Assembly (NCBI GenBank): GCA_020746105.1
Contig: CM036618.1
Span: 124,381,191 to 124,445,190, forward strand
Direction of reading: 5' to 3'
DNA: 64,000 bases
Source: Trogon surrucura
Taxonomy: Eukaryota > Chordata > Aves > Trogoniformes > Trogonidae
The notes under the pieces were generated by a model, which saw only the letters and a list, made by a program, of their open reading frames with translations, made no database searches and had not been told where the DNA came from. Below are positions 26,101-37,400 of the stretch, piece by piece (position 1 is the first letter of the stretch; each line of letters starts with the position of its first letter). Both the position numbers and the translations under genes were made by a program.

Positions 26101-26527
26101 AACTCATTCCAGTCACAAGTGTCATTAACAGCAGAACTATGTTACAGTTTTTACCAGACAAGCCTCTGATAGTTTAAACTTCAAAACAAAGATAGTTTTG
26201 TTTTGTTTTCCTGAAATGGCATCTGTTTTACTTTGTTCTTCAGATTCTTCTGGGTTTAGTAATGTAGGGATATGTCTAAATTAGAGAATTAGAAGTAATC
26301 TGTTGCAGAATACCTAGTTGTGTTTTTTTTTTGTTCTGTAGGCTAATATACAAAGGCAAAACTATGCTTCAGTCCACAGTGGCACTGCTGCTGATGTCAG
26401 TAGAGTTCACAAAGGTATCTTGGTGCACTCACTATTTTAGTGATAATCCTATTTCCTTTCTATTTAGAGTCTCGTTACAGCCCTGTTCTCTAGGAAAATA
26501 TGCCTTCTTTTAGGACCACAGTATATT

Positions 26528-26575
26528 TCCCTTCCTTTCTTTTGTTTCTTTTCCTTCCTTTTCTTTCTTTCCCTG
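26528..26575. repeat. Pyrimidine-rich CCTT/TTTC low-complexity tract
   Basis: An imperfect run of T and C with CTTCC and TTTCTTT units on the plus strand. It is a simple-sequence repeat with mirror-repeat character and no other content. Confidence 0.8.
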
Positions 26576-27551
26576 CAGCAGCTCCAAGTCCTACTTGTCA
26601 TTATTTATCACTTTCCCAATTTATCTGTTACAATGTTCTGGACAGAAGTACTGATGCTGACCTCTTATGTGCTATTTTTGTGCTTTGGCACTAACATCCC
26701 AAGGTAGATGAGAGAGTTTTCATTTCGTGGCTGTTATTTGAGATTCTAACTTGTGTAGATTTCACTGCATTGGTTAAAACTCTGGACATGAGCTGAAGAT
26801 TCTCTAGAAAGAGTTGAACAACAGACACCATAGGATGGGGATATGCTTCTCAGGCTCAAATGATGCACCAGGTAGGAAGAACAGAGCTTCTAGCTTTGAA
26901 TTTAGCACAGTGGTATGTGGGCTAAGATTTATGATGTATCAGTCTTATTTATTCTCCTGCACTTTTTGGTAGTGGCCATGTTGCTGCTTTTTTGATCTTA
27001 TCGATAGAAGAGCTTAAGATTTAGTCACATGTGACTTTGACCTCTGCTAGTGTTGTTCCTAGATTAGATTAGAGATCAGGTTTGTCGTCTTTTTATTCTA
27101 TGCTTCTCCTTCTGGCTCCACATATTTGAGTCTACTGCCTGCTAACCTCTGGGAGAACAACTTGAAATCTACTGCATTCAGCAAAAGATGAACCTGTGGT
27201 TGATTCTGTGTTATCTGAGTAGTTGCTCCCTTGCAGTCAACAGTTACTCAGAATGTTCTGGGATATGTATCCCTGCCTACTACAAAATGCTGAACCCTTT
27301 CCCTTTCAACTACTTAAACAGCAGAAAATTAATTGAAAAAAGAAATATGTGAGATTCATGAGGAGCTATTTCCCCATACTGAGTTTCTACATCGGTTTCC
27401 CAAATCTCTGACTTAAATCTTTGCTTACATCCAAGATACAAGTTTTCTGTGTCTGTTACATTATAAATTTGAATGCTTGTTTCTGGTGTCCTGCTCTCAA
27501 AACTCTGATTCTTCATAAATAACATGTAGAAAACAAAAAATTACACTGCTT

Positions 27552-28101
27552 GATGTCCCCCTGTACTCAGCACTGTTGAGGCCTCACCTTGAGTATTGTT
27601 TTCAGTTTTGGACACATCAATACACGAGGGATGTCAAGATGCTGGAGCAGGTACAGAGGAGGGCGACAAAGCTGATGAAGGGCCTAGAAAATAAATCTTA
27701 TGAAGAGTGACTGAAGGAGCTGGGGCTGTTTAGTTTGAAGAAGAGGAGACTGAGGAGAGACCTCATTGCTGTCTATAACTACCTAAAAGGACATTGTAGA
27801 GAGGTTGATGCTGGTCTCTTCTCACAGGTAATTGGTAGTAGAACTAGAGGGAATGGCCAAAAGCTGCAACAGGGTAGATTTAGGCTGGATGTTAGGAAAA
27901 AAATTTCCCCAGAAAGAGTAGTCAGGCACTGGAATATGCTGCCCAGGGGGGTGGTTGAGTCACCTTCCCTGGAGGTGTTTAAAGGTCGTTTAGGTATAGT
28001 ATTGGGGGATATGGTTTAGGTGTAGACTCTGTGGAGTAGGGTAATAGGTTGATTTGGTGATCCCAAGGATCTTTTACTGTCTGAATGTTTCTATGATTCT
28101 G
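27552..28101 (+). mobile_element. CR1 LINE 3' end, plus strand
   Basis: The element starts inside the RT C-terminal region (CCCCTGTACTCAGCACTGTTGAGGCCTCACC, the '[13 protein letters not shown]' stretch in CR1). It runs through the [12 protein letters not shown] and NYLKG blocks to the natural stop near 28017, then a 3' UTR and the tail GTTTCTATGATTCTGTG. An in-frame TGA at 27708-27710 (normally CGG) shows decay. The right edge coincides with the left edge of the solo LTR at 28102, so the LTR was inserted at, or recombined into, the CR1 terminus. Confidence 0.93.
27735..28019 (+). pseudogene. CR1 ORF2 C-terminal remnant
   Basis: About 94 codons of the CR1 ORF2 C terminus remain open: [53 protein letters not shown] and the terminal VLGDMV. 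No catalytic RT motif is included. The frame is interrupted upstream by the TGA at 27708-27710. The remnant is non-functional. Confidence 0.88.
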
Positions 28102-28893
28102 TGCCGTGGGTTAGGGCTGGGCCGGCCACTAAATGCAGACAGACGCTCTAATCACCTCTTCCCCCCCAAATGGGAAAGTAAAGGGAGTGAGGCAGAGAGA
28201 CTTACAAGTTAGAGAAGGAGAACTAGAACAGCTTTAATGAAACAATAATGGAAATAATGGTGAAATGATAAAAATAAAGAACTGTATACAACTATATATA
28301 AGCACGATGTCAAGCCTGACTCCCGCCCCCCAATAACCGTCGCCACTGATGCTGCAGAGCAGGCGGCACTGGGGCAGCCACAGGCTCAGTGGCAAGAGGA
28401 GCTGGATTCGGGAACTCAGGATTCAGATCAAAAGCAGGAGATCAGACAGAGTTCTTCCTGGACACCGGCCGTTACAGAAAAGAGGAACAAGGGGGAAAAA
28501 AAGGGAAGGAACTCTCGTGATCTCTCTATTTATACTAAATATGACGTATATGGAATGGAATACTCTTGTTGGTCACCTGTCCTGTCTATTACCCCCTGGA
28601 GGTGCAACCTTTTACTTCCTTGTGACCCCTCTTACTTCCTGGCACTCCCAGCGTGGCACACAAGAGCCAGCAGTGGCCTTGGTCACTACAGGAATAAGTA
28701 TAAGCAAGAACCTTTCTGCACACCAGGCCCAGGCAGTAACTGTAAACATCAGGTGTTATCAGTGCCAGTAGCACACACTGTCTGCAAAAACATGCTGCTA
28801 ACTTCAGAAAGTGCAGCCTTTTAGAAGAGACTAAACTGGAAAGTAAAAATCACTAAACAGAAGAACTAGGGGTTTTAGCTAAAACCAGGACAC
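28102..28893 (-). mobile_element. Solo LTR of an avian-type endogenous retrovirus
   Basis: On the minus strand the 792-bp unit opens with TGTCCTGGTTTTAGCTAAAACC and closes with CCCACGGCA, giving TG...CA ends with an imperfect inverted repeat (TGTCCTGG against TGCCGTGG). Inside it a TATAAATAGAGAG promoter motif lies at 28522-28534, and an ATTAAA polyadenylation-type signal at 28233-28238. Transcript start would therefore fall near 28500 and cleavage near 28215, implying a long R region. No primer-binding site or gag/pol/env sequence is attached, so this is a solo LTR left by LTR-LTR recombination. The family (ERVL- or ERVK-like) is inferred from the terminal sequence only. I see no clear 4-6 bp target duplication: left flank ATTCTG, right flank CTTGAG. 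Confidence 0.8.
28522..28534 (-). promoter_or_regulatory. TATA box within solo LTR
   Basis: The minus-strand sequence TATAAATAGAGAG sits about 360 bp from the TG start of the LTR and about 290 bp before the ATTAAA signal, the expected U3/R arrangement. Whether it is active cannot be told from sequence. Confidence 0.6.
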
Positions 28894-30292
28894 TTGAGTA
28901 GTATGTATATCTCTCGCTTTTGTTGCTGGCATTTGTAGATGGAAAAATATGAATTGGATCATAAGTACTTGATGCTAGGACACAAGACTAAGTTTATTAA
29001 TGGGACTGGCATGTGTCGTGCAACAAGGTGAGCTCACATAAGCCATGATTCAGCATAGTACACAACACACCTAGATAACCTTAAGCAGTGGACTGATTTC
29101 AGGTAGAACCTTATCAGTTACACTAGTCATTTTAAGGAGTAGAAGCACCAGCATGTAACTCCTGTGACTAGATTTCACAAACTGGATAAAAGAATTTTCA
29201 GTAGAACAGTGCACAGATGCTCTGTGGTTTCTTCTCTGCAGATTAAATACTTGATACAGCGAGCCTTTAACGACTGGCCCATAACCTACAAAAGTTTGAG
29301 TGAAACTGAAAAAGACTGGAAATTGTGAATGCTAATTAAACTACCTACAGCATAAAATAGGCTATGTTGCTCAAGTATGGGTTTGGGTTTTCTGTTAGTT
29401 AATTAATCTCTAAGATGTTATCTTAGGCTGGCGTGCATGTATAAATCTGTGAGATGACTAGAAGTTTAAAGTGAACTTCTATATTTTTGTTTATCCAAAT
29501 AACAGATACAAACATTTGAGCAGAGATTGAAGGACTCATGCACAAGTGCCCTGTTTCCACATGGCCCATCCTTCTTCCTTCACAGGAATAGAGGAAAGGG
29601 ATCGATGTCCCTTTTCAACACAAAGCCACAGCAAGGTGCTCTCTCCTGATTGCCTCGATGCTGGTCAAAGGCCCTAAGGTGCTGATCGCTGTCAGAGGTG
29701 GCCGGCAGAGCTGTAGAGGCAGGAGAGGCATCGGCACCAACAGTGTCTCATCCTCTTCAAGCAGAAGTAGCTGGTCTAGCTCAACTAGTTCAAAGAGCTG
29801 GCTGGAACTCACTTGACTGACTGAGCCTGACACATATTAGAAAGCGAACATCTGATCTCTTCTGCTGGCAGAAGAGTGGATGGGCAGGAACAATTCACAG
29901 CAGCCCTGTCCTCAGTTGGGTTGTGAAGAATTTTTCTGTCAACGGCCTAACTGTCTTCACAGGGTCTTTTGTGATACAATTAAAGTACTACCTGTTGTGT
30001 GTGGATGTGGCTGAACACAGAGAAATAAATCTGCATCAGGCATAGCCACATCTGTAGGGAGAAAGATATTCTTGCATTGGACAGCTGTACTGTTAAACAG
30101 AGAGAGCTCACTTCCTCTCACTCTGAAGTTAACCCTTCTCATCCCGTGTAGCTATCTGGTTCAAGCTAGTTTTTAGTAGATTATCCGCAAGGCCCTACAT
30201 TAATCTCTTTCTCTTCTGTGGTTAGCCTTCAACTTTACAAATAGCATTGAGAAACAAGACATCATAGAAGTAGAGGGGCTTAGAAATTTTTC
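28894..30292. other. Unique noncoding DNA between LTR and CR1
   Basis: No gene, RNA or repeat recognised. A short Leu/Ser-rich open frame at 29615-29833 (minus) has no known domain. Confidence 0.55.
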
Positions 30293-30375
30293 TAATCATA
30301 TAATCAATTGGGTTGGAAAAGACCTCAGAGATCATCAAGTCCAACCCTTGGTCCAACTTCAGTCCGTTTACTAGA

Positions 30376-31368
30376 TCATGGCACTAAGTGCCATGTCAAT
30401 CTCAGTTTAAAAACCTCCAGGGACGGTGAATCCGCCACCTCCCTGGGCAGACCATTCCAATGCCTGACCACTCTCTCTGTGAAGAATTTCTTTCTAATAT
30501 CCAACCTAAATTTCCCCTGGCAGAGCTTAAGCCCGTGCCCCCTTGTCCTGTTGCTAACTGCCTGGGAGAAGAGACCAGTCCCCACCTGGCTATAACTTCC
30601 CTTCAGGTAGTTATAGAGAGTGATGAGGTCACCTCTAAGCCTCCTCTTTTCCAGACTAAACAACCCCACCTCCCTCATCCTCTCCCCATAAGTCTTGTGT
30701 TCCAGTCCCTTCACCAGTCTTGTTGCTCTTCTCTCGACCCGCTCCAGCACTTCAATATCTTTCCTGAACTGAGGGGCCCAGAACTGAACACAGTACTCCA
30801 GGTGTGGCCTCACCAATGCAGAGTACAGGGGAAGGATCACTTCCCTTGTCCTGCTGACCACACTATTTTTGATACAGGACAGGATACCGTTGGCCTTCTT
30901 GGCCACCTGGGCACACTGTTGGCTCATGTTGAGCTTCCTGTCAATTAGTACCCCCAGGTCCCTTTCTGCCTGGCTGCTCTCCAGCCACTCTGTGCCCAGC
31001 CTGTAGCGCTGCTGGGGGTTGTTGTGGCCAAAGTGCAGGACCTGGCACTTGGCCTTGTTGAACTTCATCCCACTGGAATCAGCCCATTTTTCCAGTCTAT
31101 CCAGATCTCTCTGCAGAGCCCTCCTGCCTTCCAGCAGGTTGACATTCCCCCCCAGCTTGGTGTCATCAGCAAATTTGCTGGTGATGGTCTCAATCCCCTC
31201 ATCTAAATCATCAATAAAGATGTTAAACAGGACTGGACCCAACACTGACCCCTGGGGGACACCACTAGTGACTGGCCACCAGCGAGATGCAGCCCCATTC
31301 ACCAGCACTCTCTGGGCCTGGCCCTCCAGCCAGTTCTTAACCCAGCAGGGTATACTTGTCCAAGCCAT
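30376..31368 (-). pseudogene. CR1 ORF2 reverse transcriptase fragment, 330 codons, frameshifted both ends
   Basis: RT motif [18 protein letters not shown] (35-51) and motif C FADD (66-69) are intact. The thumb and C-terminal blocks follow: [58 protein letters not shown] and [19 protein letters not shown]. Motif A is present upstream but in another frame. The natural C terminus is replaced by a frameshifted ending (RLTWHLVP). It is a dead fragment of the LINE polymerase. Overlapping frames such as 30460-30948 on the plus strand are shadows. Confidence 0.92.
30377..30395. other. Perfect 9-bp inverted repeat in CR1 3' region
   Basis: CATGGCACT, one A, then AGTGCCATG. It lies at the ORF2 stop / 3' UTR junction of the CR1 copy and could form a tight hairpin in the element's RNA. 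It may be a family feature or coincidence. Confidence 0.7.
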
Positions 31369-31446
31369 GGGCTACCAGCTTTTGCAGGAGTATATTATGA
31401 GGGACAGTGTCAAAGGCTTTGCTGAAGTCTAGATCGCATCTATGTC

Positions 31447-34400
31447 CTGATATGTTCTAGGTCAGCTTGATACAAGGTATACAGAGGTGGCCATCAGGCA
31501 ATATGTTCTGCTGTGAGGGAGGAGACAAGATTTTTCTTTCCTTCTGAAGACAACAGGATGTGCAAGAGGCTTCTGGTTTTGGGAAGCCCACTGTGATCTG
31601 CTTCCCTCTAGAGATGACCCAGAATGAAGAGGGAAATTGGGGAAAACTTACTTATCCCAAAGGACAGAGCGAGCTTTGTCTGTTTCACAACCCATTGTGA
31701 TTCACCCAATCGTGTTTGCATTCTGGTTCAGAGAATGGATGTGTTTAATTCTGAACTGAATTCAAAGCAAATGTATTTGATGTGATTGATTATTTGTACA
31801 AACTATTTTCCGTAGCTAAAGCTCTGAATGTCAGAAAGTTACTTCTCTTTCATTTTGGAAAGACTACCTGTATTTTCCAGCAGGAGACAAAAGCTTACAC
31901 TATGGAACATACTTTTTGGAACTTCAACTCTGTAACTAACTCTTCTCTAGAGCCACTAAAATATACCAAAATACCAGGTCTAATATGAGCCATAGAGGAA
32001 GTTCATGCAGAGCTACTTATTAATTTGACATTTGTGTCAATGCTTAGTGTGCTTCTTCAGAATATATTGGTGGAGAAGCCACACACTTGTCAGGGTGGCA
32101 TGACTTCACGTTCTTAACATTGCTCTCTTCCCAGTAGGGCTGGGTTTGTATATTTGAACCTGAGTCGAGAGGCGTTTTAACTTTTCTAGGTACGTATCTC
32201 CGCTGAAGTTAAAGCCAAAGGTGGAATAAGACACAATATTAGTATTCTGGACTGAAAGAAAAAAAAATAAATATATCTATATCAGTATATAGCAGCCGCC
32301 AGGATAAAGGAAGTTGGTGCATGCAGCGGCATCCTGTTGTAGGGAGAAGTGGTGACCACACTTCTCTACCTTTTAGTATGGCTGCCTTCAGGTATTTCCT
32401 GTCAAAATCCATCTTCGAAATGCTTCTTGTTTCCAGCCTTCTCGGAAGTCTCTCTTGTCTTCAGGCTCTTCTCTGAATTTCACAGAAGACCCAGGAGATA
32501 GTTGGCAATCAAGTGGAACTGAGGAAAACTGAAATCATGATGGCACGATCTATTTTTGAGAAACTAACTTTAAGGATTTGTTCATTCCTACTGCTTGTGT
32601 TTGGAACTCAGTCTAGTAGGCATAAATGACATACAAGCAATGGAGAAAGGGTTGTACTCTGAGGCTGTGCATTTTTTTTTCCCCTTCCTTCAAAAATAGT
32701 TATTCTACCTGAGGTTTTCAAAATCACTTATACCACTGTGGAGTCACCTCAGATATTCTTTCCTTTAAAAGATTAATATTTCAGAAAATAAATGCTCAGC
32801 ACAGATTTTTTTCTTAGCTCAGAAAAAAACCCCAAACATTTTAAATCACTGCTCACTGTGTTCAGTTGCTCTTTTTGTTTTTCCAGCTTTTTATAAACTT
32901 TGTGTAATATGTACTGATGACAATTAGTCAATAACCTCTTCATTACTAGTTTCTTATGGATGTCACAAAAGCAATGAGTATCGTGTTGGGTTGTGGAGGA
33001 AGAACAGGGCTTTACAGGATGGGTTTATGGAAGGGGTGAAGGTGAGGGAGGACTTTCCAAGCATGTGGCTGGTTGTGTGTGACACTGGTGATGGCTCAGT
33101 AGCAGAACTGAGGGTGCAGGGACTGCACGAGATGAGGATGAGTGGTGGGGAGGGGAAACTGGAAGCTCAGAAGGAGGCATTTGAAGGTGATGTGCTGAAG
33201 CAGTAGGGCATGTTAGAGGAATTCAAAGCACAGAGTAAAATGACTGGGGCAAAAGGCAAGGAACATTACCATCGTAATCTGTGTGGGGTGGAAAGGGTTA
33301 AGAAGAGCCTGAAGGGAAAAGGTGGGCAGGAAGAAGGGTTATTGTGATGTGCTGTCTGGAAATAGGTGAATGTTTTATTCTTGGAAATCAATTACCATAG
33401 AGCCTAAAAAGATGGGAATCATTTGACTAAACGTGGACACCTGCCTTGTAGGTATTGATACCTCAGTGTATTATCTAAAATCCTTGTATAGTAAAGAAGA
33501 GGAGGGGGGTATTCCCCTATTCTAGAGCATGCTGTATTTTTCCCTTCAGTTAAGTCAATTTACATTTCCAAGAGGTTTTGTTGTTTTTTCTTCTTAGGCT
33601 GTTAAGTAGAGGCATCTTTGGGGAGGGTGAACTACTTCTATAAATACCCAAAAACGTGTGTAAGTATGTATTACATATACTTACATGAATATCTGAAGCG
33701 TGGTGAGATGAAGCCCTCAGTCCTACCTGTGAGAAGGCAGTAGGAATCCTGTGATAATGGTTGCTCTAGCACCTTTGCAACCTGGCTACAACTCAAATGT
33801 CAGCTTGAGCAGAGAGCGCTTGTGCCCTGTCAATAGCACTAAGCAGCATAAAACCTAAACAGTGTGTGTAATGTCTTCTGGGACCTACAAGCCACTACAG
33901 TAAATAAATTTGGTTTTGAGGGGCAGGGTCCTTACAAAACTCAGTGATAGCTTTTCGGGTTTTGAAGTTTCTCTTCATTCAGCAGATTGTTAACACACAA
34001 AAGGTCCAGTAAATTTCTCGTCAGTTTATGGCAGCAGGCTGTTTTGTTGGGCAGTCCTTAAATGTAAGCTGAGTTCTCCTGAAAATAGGATAACAAAACA
34101 AAGATTGCCTAGCACTTTTAAGTAGATAGCTACTCGACCCACCCAGATTTCACTAGAAGCCTGCAGTGTACCTGAAAATTAGAAAGCAAGTGTCTCCTGT
34201 TGATAAAACCGAAACCAGAGGAACACAACGCTGGTGACTGTAATAATATGACTGTATTGCGTAATAACTATAATAGTGACGGTATCTGGAAGTGTAACCT
34301 TTAATTACTCTGCCTGTTTCTCCAAACTCTTTAGGAAGGAGAAATAACACTTATTTCACACATGTTGTGAAAATTAAATTTCCCAACAGACAAGAGCATA

Positions 34401-37400
34401 GGAATGTCTCTACAATGTCAAACCAAACTCTCTTCTAACCCAGTATTTTTGTCTCCAAGGGCGAGCAATAGCAGATGCATAAGGACGGAAAGATAAAATG
34501 TGGCAAGACGAGTGTGACACCGTCTGGATTATAATTTCCTGCTTTCAGCAGTCTGCAGATTGGGAGTTTTCCGAGACTGAGTTTGCTGTCAAAGCATCTT
34601 ATGTAATAGGCCAGAATGGTGCTTCCCCTTATTAATGCGTTTATCTGCTTTAAGATTGCTTCTGTCCTCTGGCGTCCAGGACCTCCTGCTCAGTTTGGTG
34701 TAGTGCGCAGTGCATTCCAATTGACTTAGGAGCCTAACACCCCTTTTCAAAAGTGATATAAGGAACCAGGTGTTCCGAGACTCACTGGCTATTGTTGATA
34801 ACACGAGTTCTACAGACATTTTTGGAAAAATGATGCTAGATCTGTGTGGGTCTTTGGAAGTCAAGGTAGTGAATCAATTTGAACGCTGCTTTGTGTTTGA
34901 AAAGGAGACAATAGAAATAGAGTGTGTTTAACTTGACGCTATCTAGTATTTAAGGAGAAAATTTGATATGTGACACTAGAGAGAACTAAGATGGGCAAGT
35001 AACTTCTTGCCTTTCTTGATGCAGGAGGTGTTTGCAAGCACCACCTTGCAGAGCTTTTGTATCAAGATGCAACAAATCTTTGACCCAGCAAAAAGAGCCT
35101 TACTTCCTCCAGGAGAGCAGCAATGGCATGTGGGGAAGGGGAGGGTCACAGTCTGATAAAAAAAACAACGTAACTGGTGAGTTTGCAATATCAGAACCTT
35201 CCAATTTCAAAGGGAAAAAGCACAGACAATAGGGATACATTAGCAACACAGGCATCTTAGAAGAGCCAAGTTACCACTAACTTCTGGCAGGGACAGTAGC
35301 CCAACTGCTGATCAAATTCTGATTTATCTGTCCTGCCTAGAAGCCTACTTTGCTTCCTCCCCCGCCAAGGACAACGAATAGACAACCTAGTGAGTGTAAC
35401 AGGTATTAGGTGGTCTCTTCAACTTGTCCCAAGTACACTTCTTGTTGGTTGGTTGGTTTTTTTTCATTGTCATTGCCACTGGTTGTAGATGCCTGTGTAA
35501 TGTGGGTGTGTTGGAGTACCCTAGTACTGCTTTGAGATCAAGTGTAAACAAATGGAAACTTGTATCCTCCATGGCTGATACACAAAAGAACAGTGCTGTG
35601 AAAGACTTACACAGCAGCTGAAACTCTGGCCTGCTGTGCCTCTGTTATAGGCAGAAATGTTAGTTTCTTTGACTTTTGTAGGTGGTTCTTGTTGAAGGGT
35701 TTTTAGAGGAGTGGGGGGAGGATCCCTGCTGTTCCCCTTTTTGTGCTGACTGCTCTCCTAGCACTTGCTAAAAGTAGCGCTGAAATCAGTCCAGGTCCCT
35801 CAACTTCTCCCAAGGGGGGATGTGGAGAGAGGTGAAAGTGTCTACCACAAATACATAATTTTCTTTTCACTTCATTGTTCCCTCTCCATCTGACTTGGCA
35901 GGTGTGCTGAGCGGGAATAGCGTGCAAATCGATCCCGAGGCAATCAATGACACGGCAGCTGGCCAGAGCTGAACACCGATGTGTTGATCTCCTCCAAATC
36001 AATTCACACACTGCTCTTGCTCAAGTTACCTGCCATTTCAGAAGAAGGAGAGGGATGGGGAAGTGAGCAGAAAATTGCACAAAAAGTATTCCGGGACCTT
36101 TCTAAATAGGCCACTTACTCGCAACCCTTCCTCTCTCCTATGTGTGTTTATACTAGATGTAAGCGTGTGATAAGGCCACAATGCAGCGCCTTGTTTGATG
36201 ACTTAGACGCTGCTCAAAGGGAACAGAGTGGGGCCCAGGAGAGTGACTGGCAATTGTGTGGAAGAGATGGAGAGCTCCTGCATCTTCACTGCTTCCCACC
36301 TTGCGTGTTAGGTATTTAAACTAGTCAAGCATCGCTGTATGGATTTGTGCGAGCTTAAATAACCATGCAGGGCACTGTGTCACAGGGAACTGTGGCTCCT
36401 AATTTCTGAACGCTCCTCAAGGTGAACACTTTTTTGTTTTGCTTTAATAAGCCAGAAGTTGTGCATGTCTAAAATGCCTTTTGTACAAAGATCTCAATTT
36501 ACTTGGCAAACTTCCATGCATTAAGTCTCCCTGCTTTGCTGTCAAGGAGTGAGGTACTGTTATCTCCATTAAGAGCTAGTGAGCCAAGAATAAATGCTTA
36601 GTCTCTTCGTATTGCTACTGCTTCCTTTTTTTTTTTTTTTTTCCCCCCTCCTTTTTTAAGATGGATAGTAGCTCTTAATTTAGAGTACAGATTGTTGGGG
36701 CCAGCGATGGTTCTGGCCCCAGCAGAATGGGGATGGCATCTCATTCCTGTGCCAACATGAGGATTTCTCCCTTTTTCCTCTCTGGCAAGCGGCTGGCTGT
36801 GACCTAATTCAGTGCCATCCTTAGGGATTCTCCTGTCCATGCCACAGTTGCCATGGTCCCTAGGGAAGCAGTTAGCAAATAATTTAGGGGTAGGACCACC
36901 CAGCAGCCCCTTCTCCCTGCCTGTTGCTGACATGATTGTGCCTTTTGCCAGGGTCGTTTGAGTGGGAGCATAGATACTTATGCACAGAGGATAATCTATC
37001 AGGGAACTCCCTCTGAGGCAACGATAGCTATGTATCAGGTCCTTTGACTTCATATGTGTGGCACATGTTAATCAGGGAGAAAAATAAATGCAATCAGCTG
37101 AGCAAATTGCTCAAAGCAATGCTGAAAAGCAACGTCAGAAAAGTGAAGAGAGTTCAGTATCGTGCTTCAGCTCATGCTCTTTCTTCTTACAATAACACCA
37201 CTACTGTATGATTAAATACATTCAGAGAGCATCTCTGTGTGTCCTCTTACAGTTTAGGGTACCACAAGGCCTTATGTGGCATAGAAGCTGTGTTCATCTT
37301 TGCATGGAAGGTAGCAACAGGTGTGCTCAGAACAGGTAAAGTAATGTCAGTTAGGAAGAGCTAGAAATTTTTATTACACATTAATTTTAAGGAGTACTGA

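Larger units (their letters stand above)
13341..27551. other. Unique noncoding DNA
   Basis: No complete gene and no clear transposon. Homopolymers occur at 15291-15309 (A19) and 16417-16433 (T17). A pyrimidine-rich CCTT/TTTC stretch lies at about 26528-26575, and a 12-bp tandem duplication (TAATATCTCAT twice) at 17734-17756. A cluster of minus-strand open frames at 19.7-25.4 kb is discussed separately. Elsewhere all frames close quickly. Confidence 0.55.
30293..31446 (-). mobile_element. CR1 LINE, 5'-truncated, minus strand
   Basis: On the minus strand the element ends near 30293 with GGTCTTTTCCAACCCAATTGATTATATGATT, a CR1 tail. The 5' truncation lies near 31446, just before the RT motif A region: the minus-strand sequence reads GATCTAGACTTCAGCAAAGCC, corresponding to (Y)LDFSKAFD with a codon lost. 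The RT frame is broken near 31345, where a short deletion shifts DKYTL into the CWVKNW frame. It is broken again near 30405, where a base missing from 'GATTG(G)ACATGG' changes the last residues. It belongs to the same broad CR1 type as the 12 kb copy, but its 3' UTR differs. Confidence 0.95.

Noticed and set aside
28349-28771. 140-codon plus-strand frame
   Set aside because: It lies wholly inside the solo LTR, antisense to it, with no domain. It is a composition artefact.
30460-31432. Plus-strand frames of 162 and 137 codons
   Set aside because: Antisense shadows of the CR1 RT remnant at 30376-31368.
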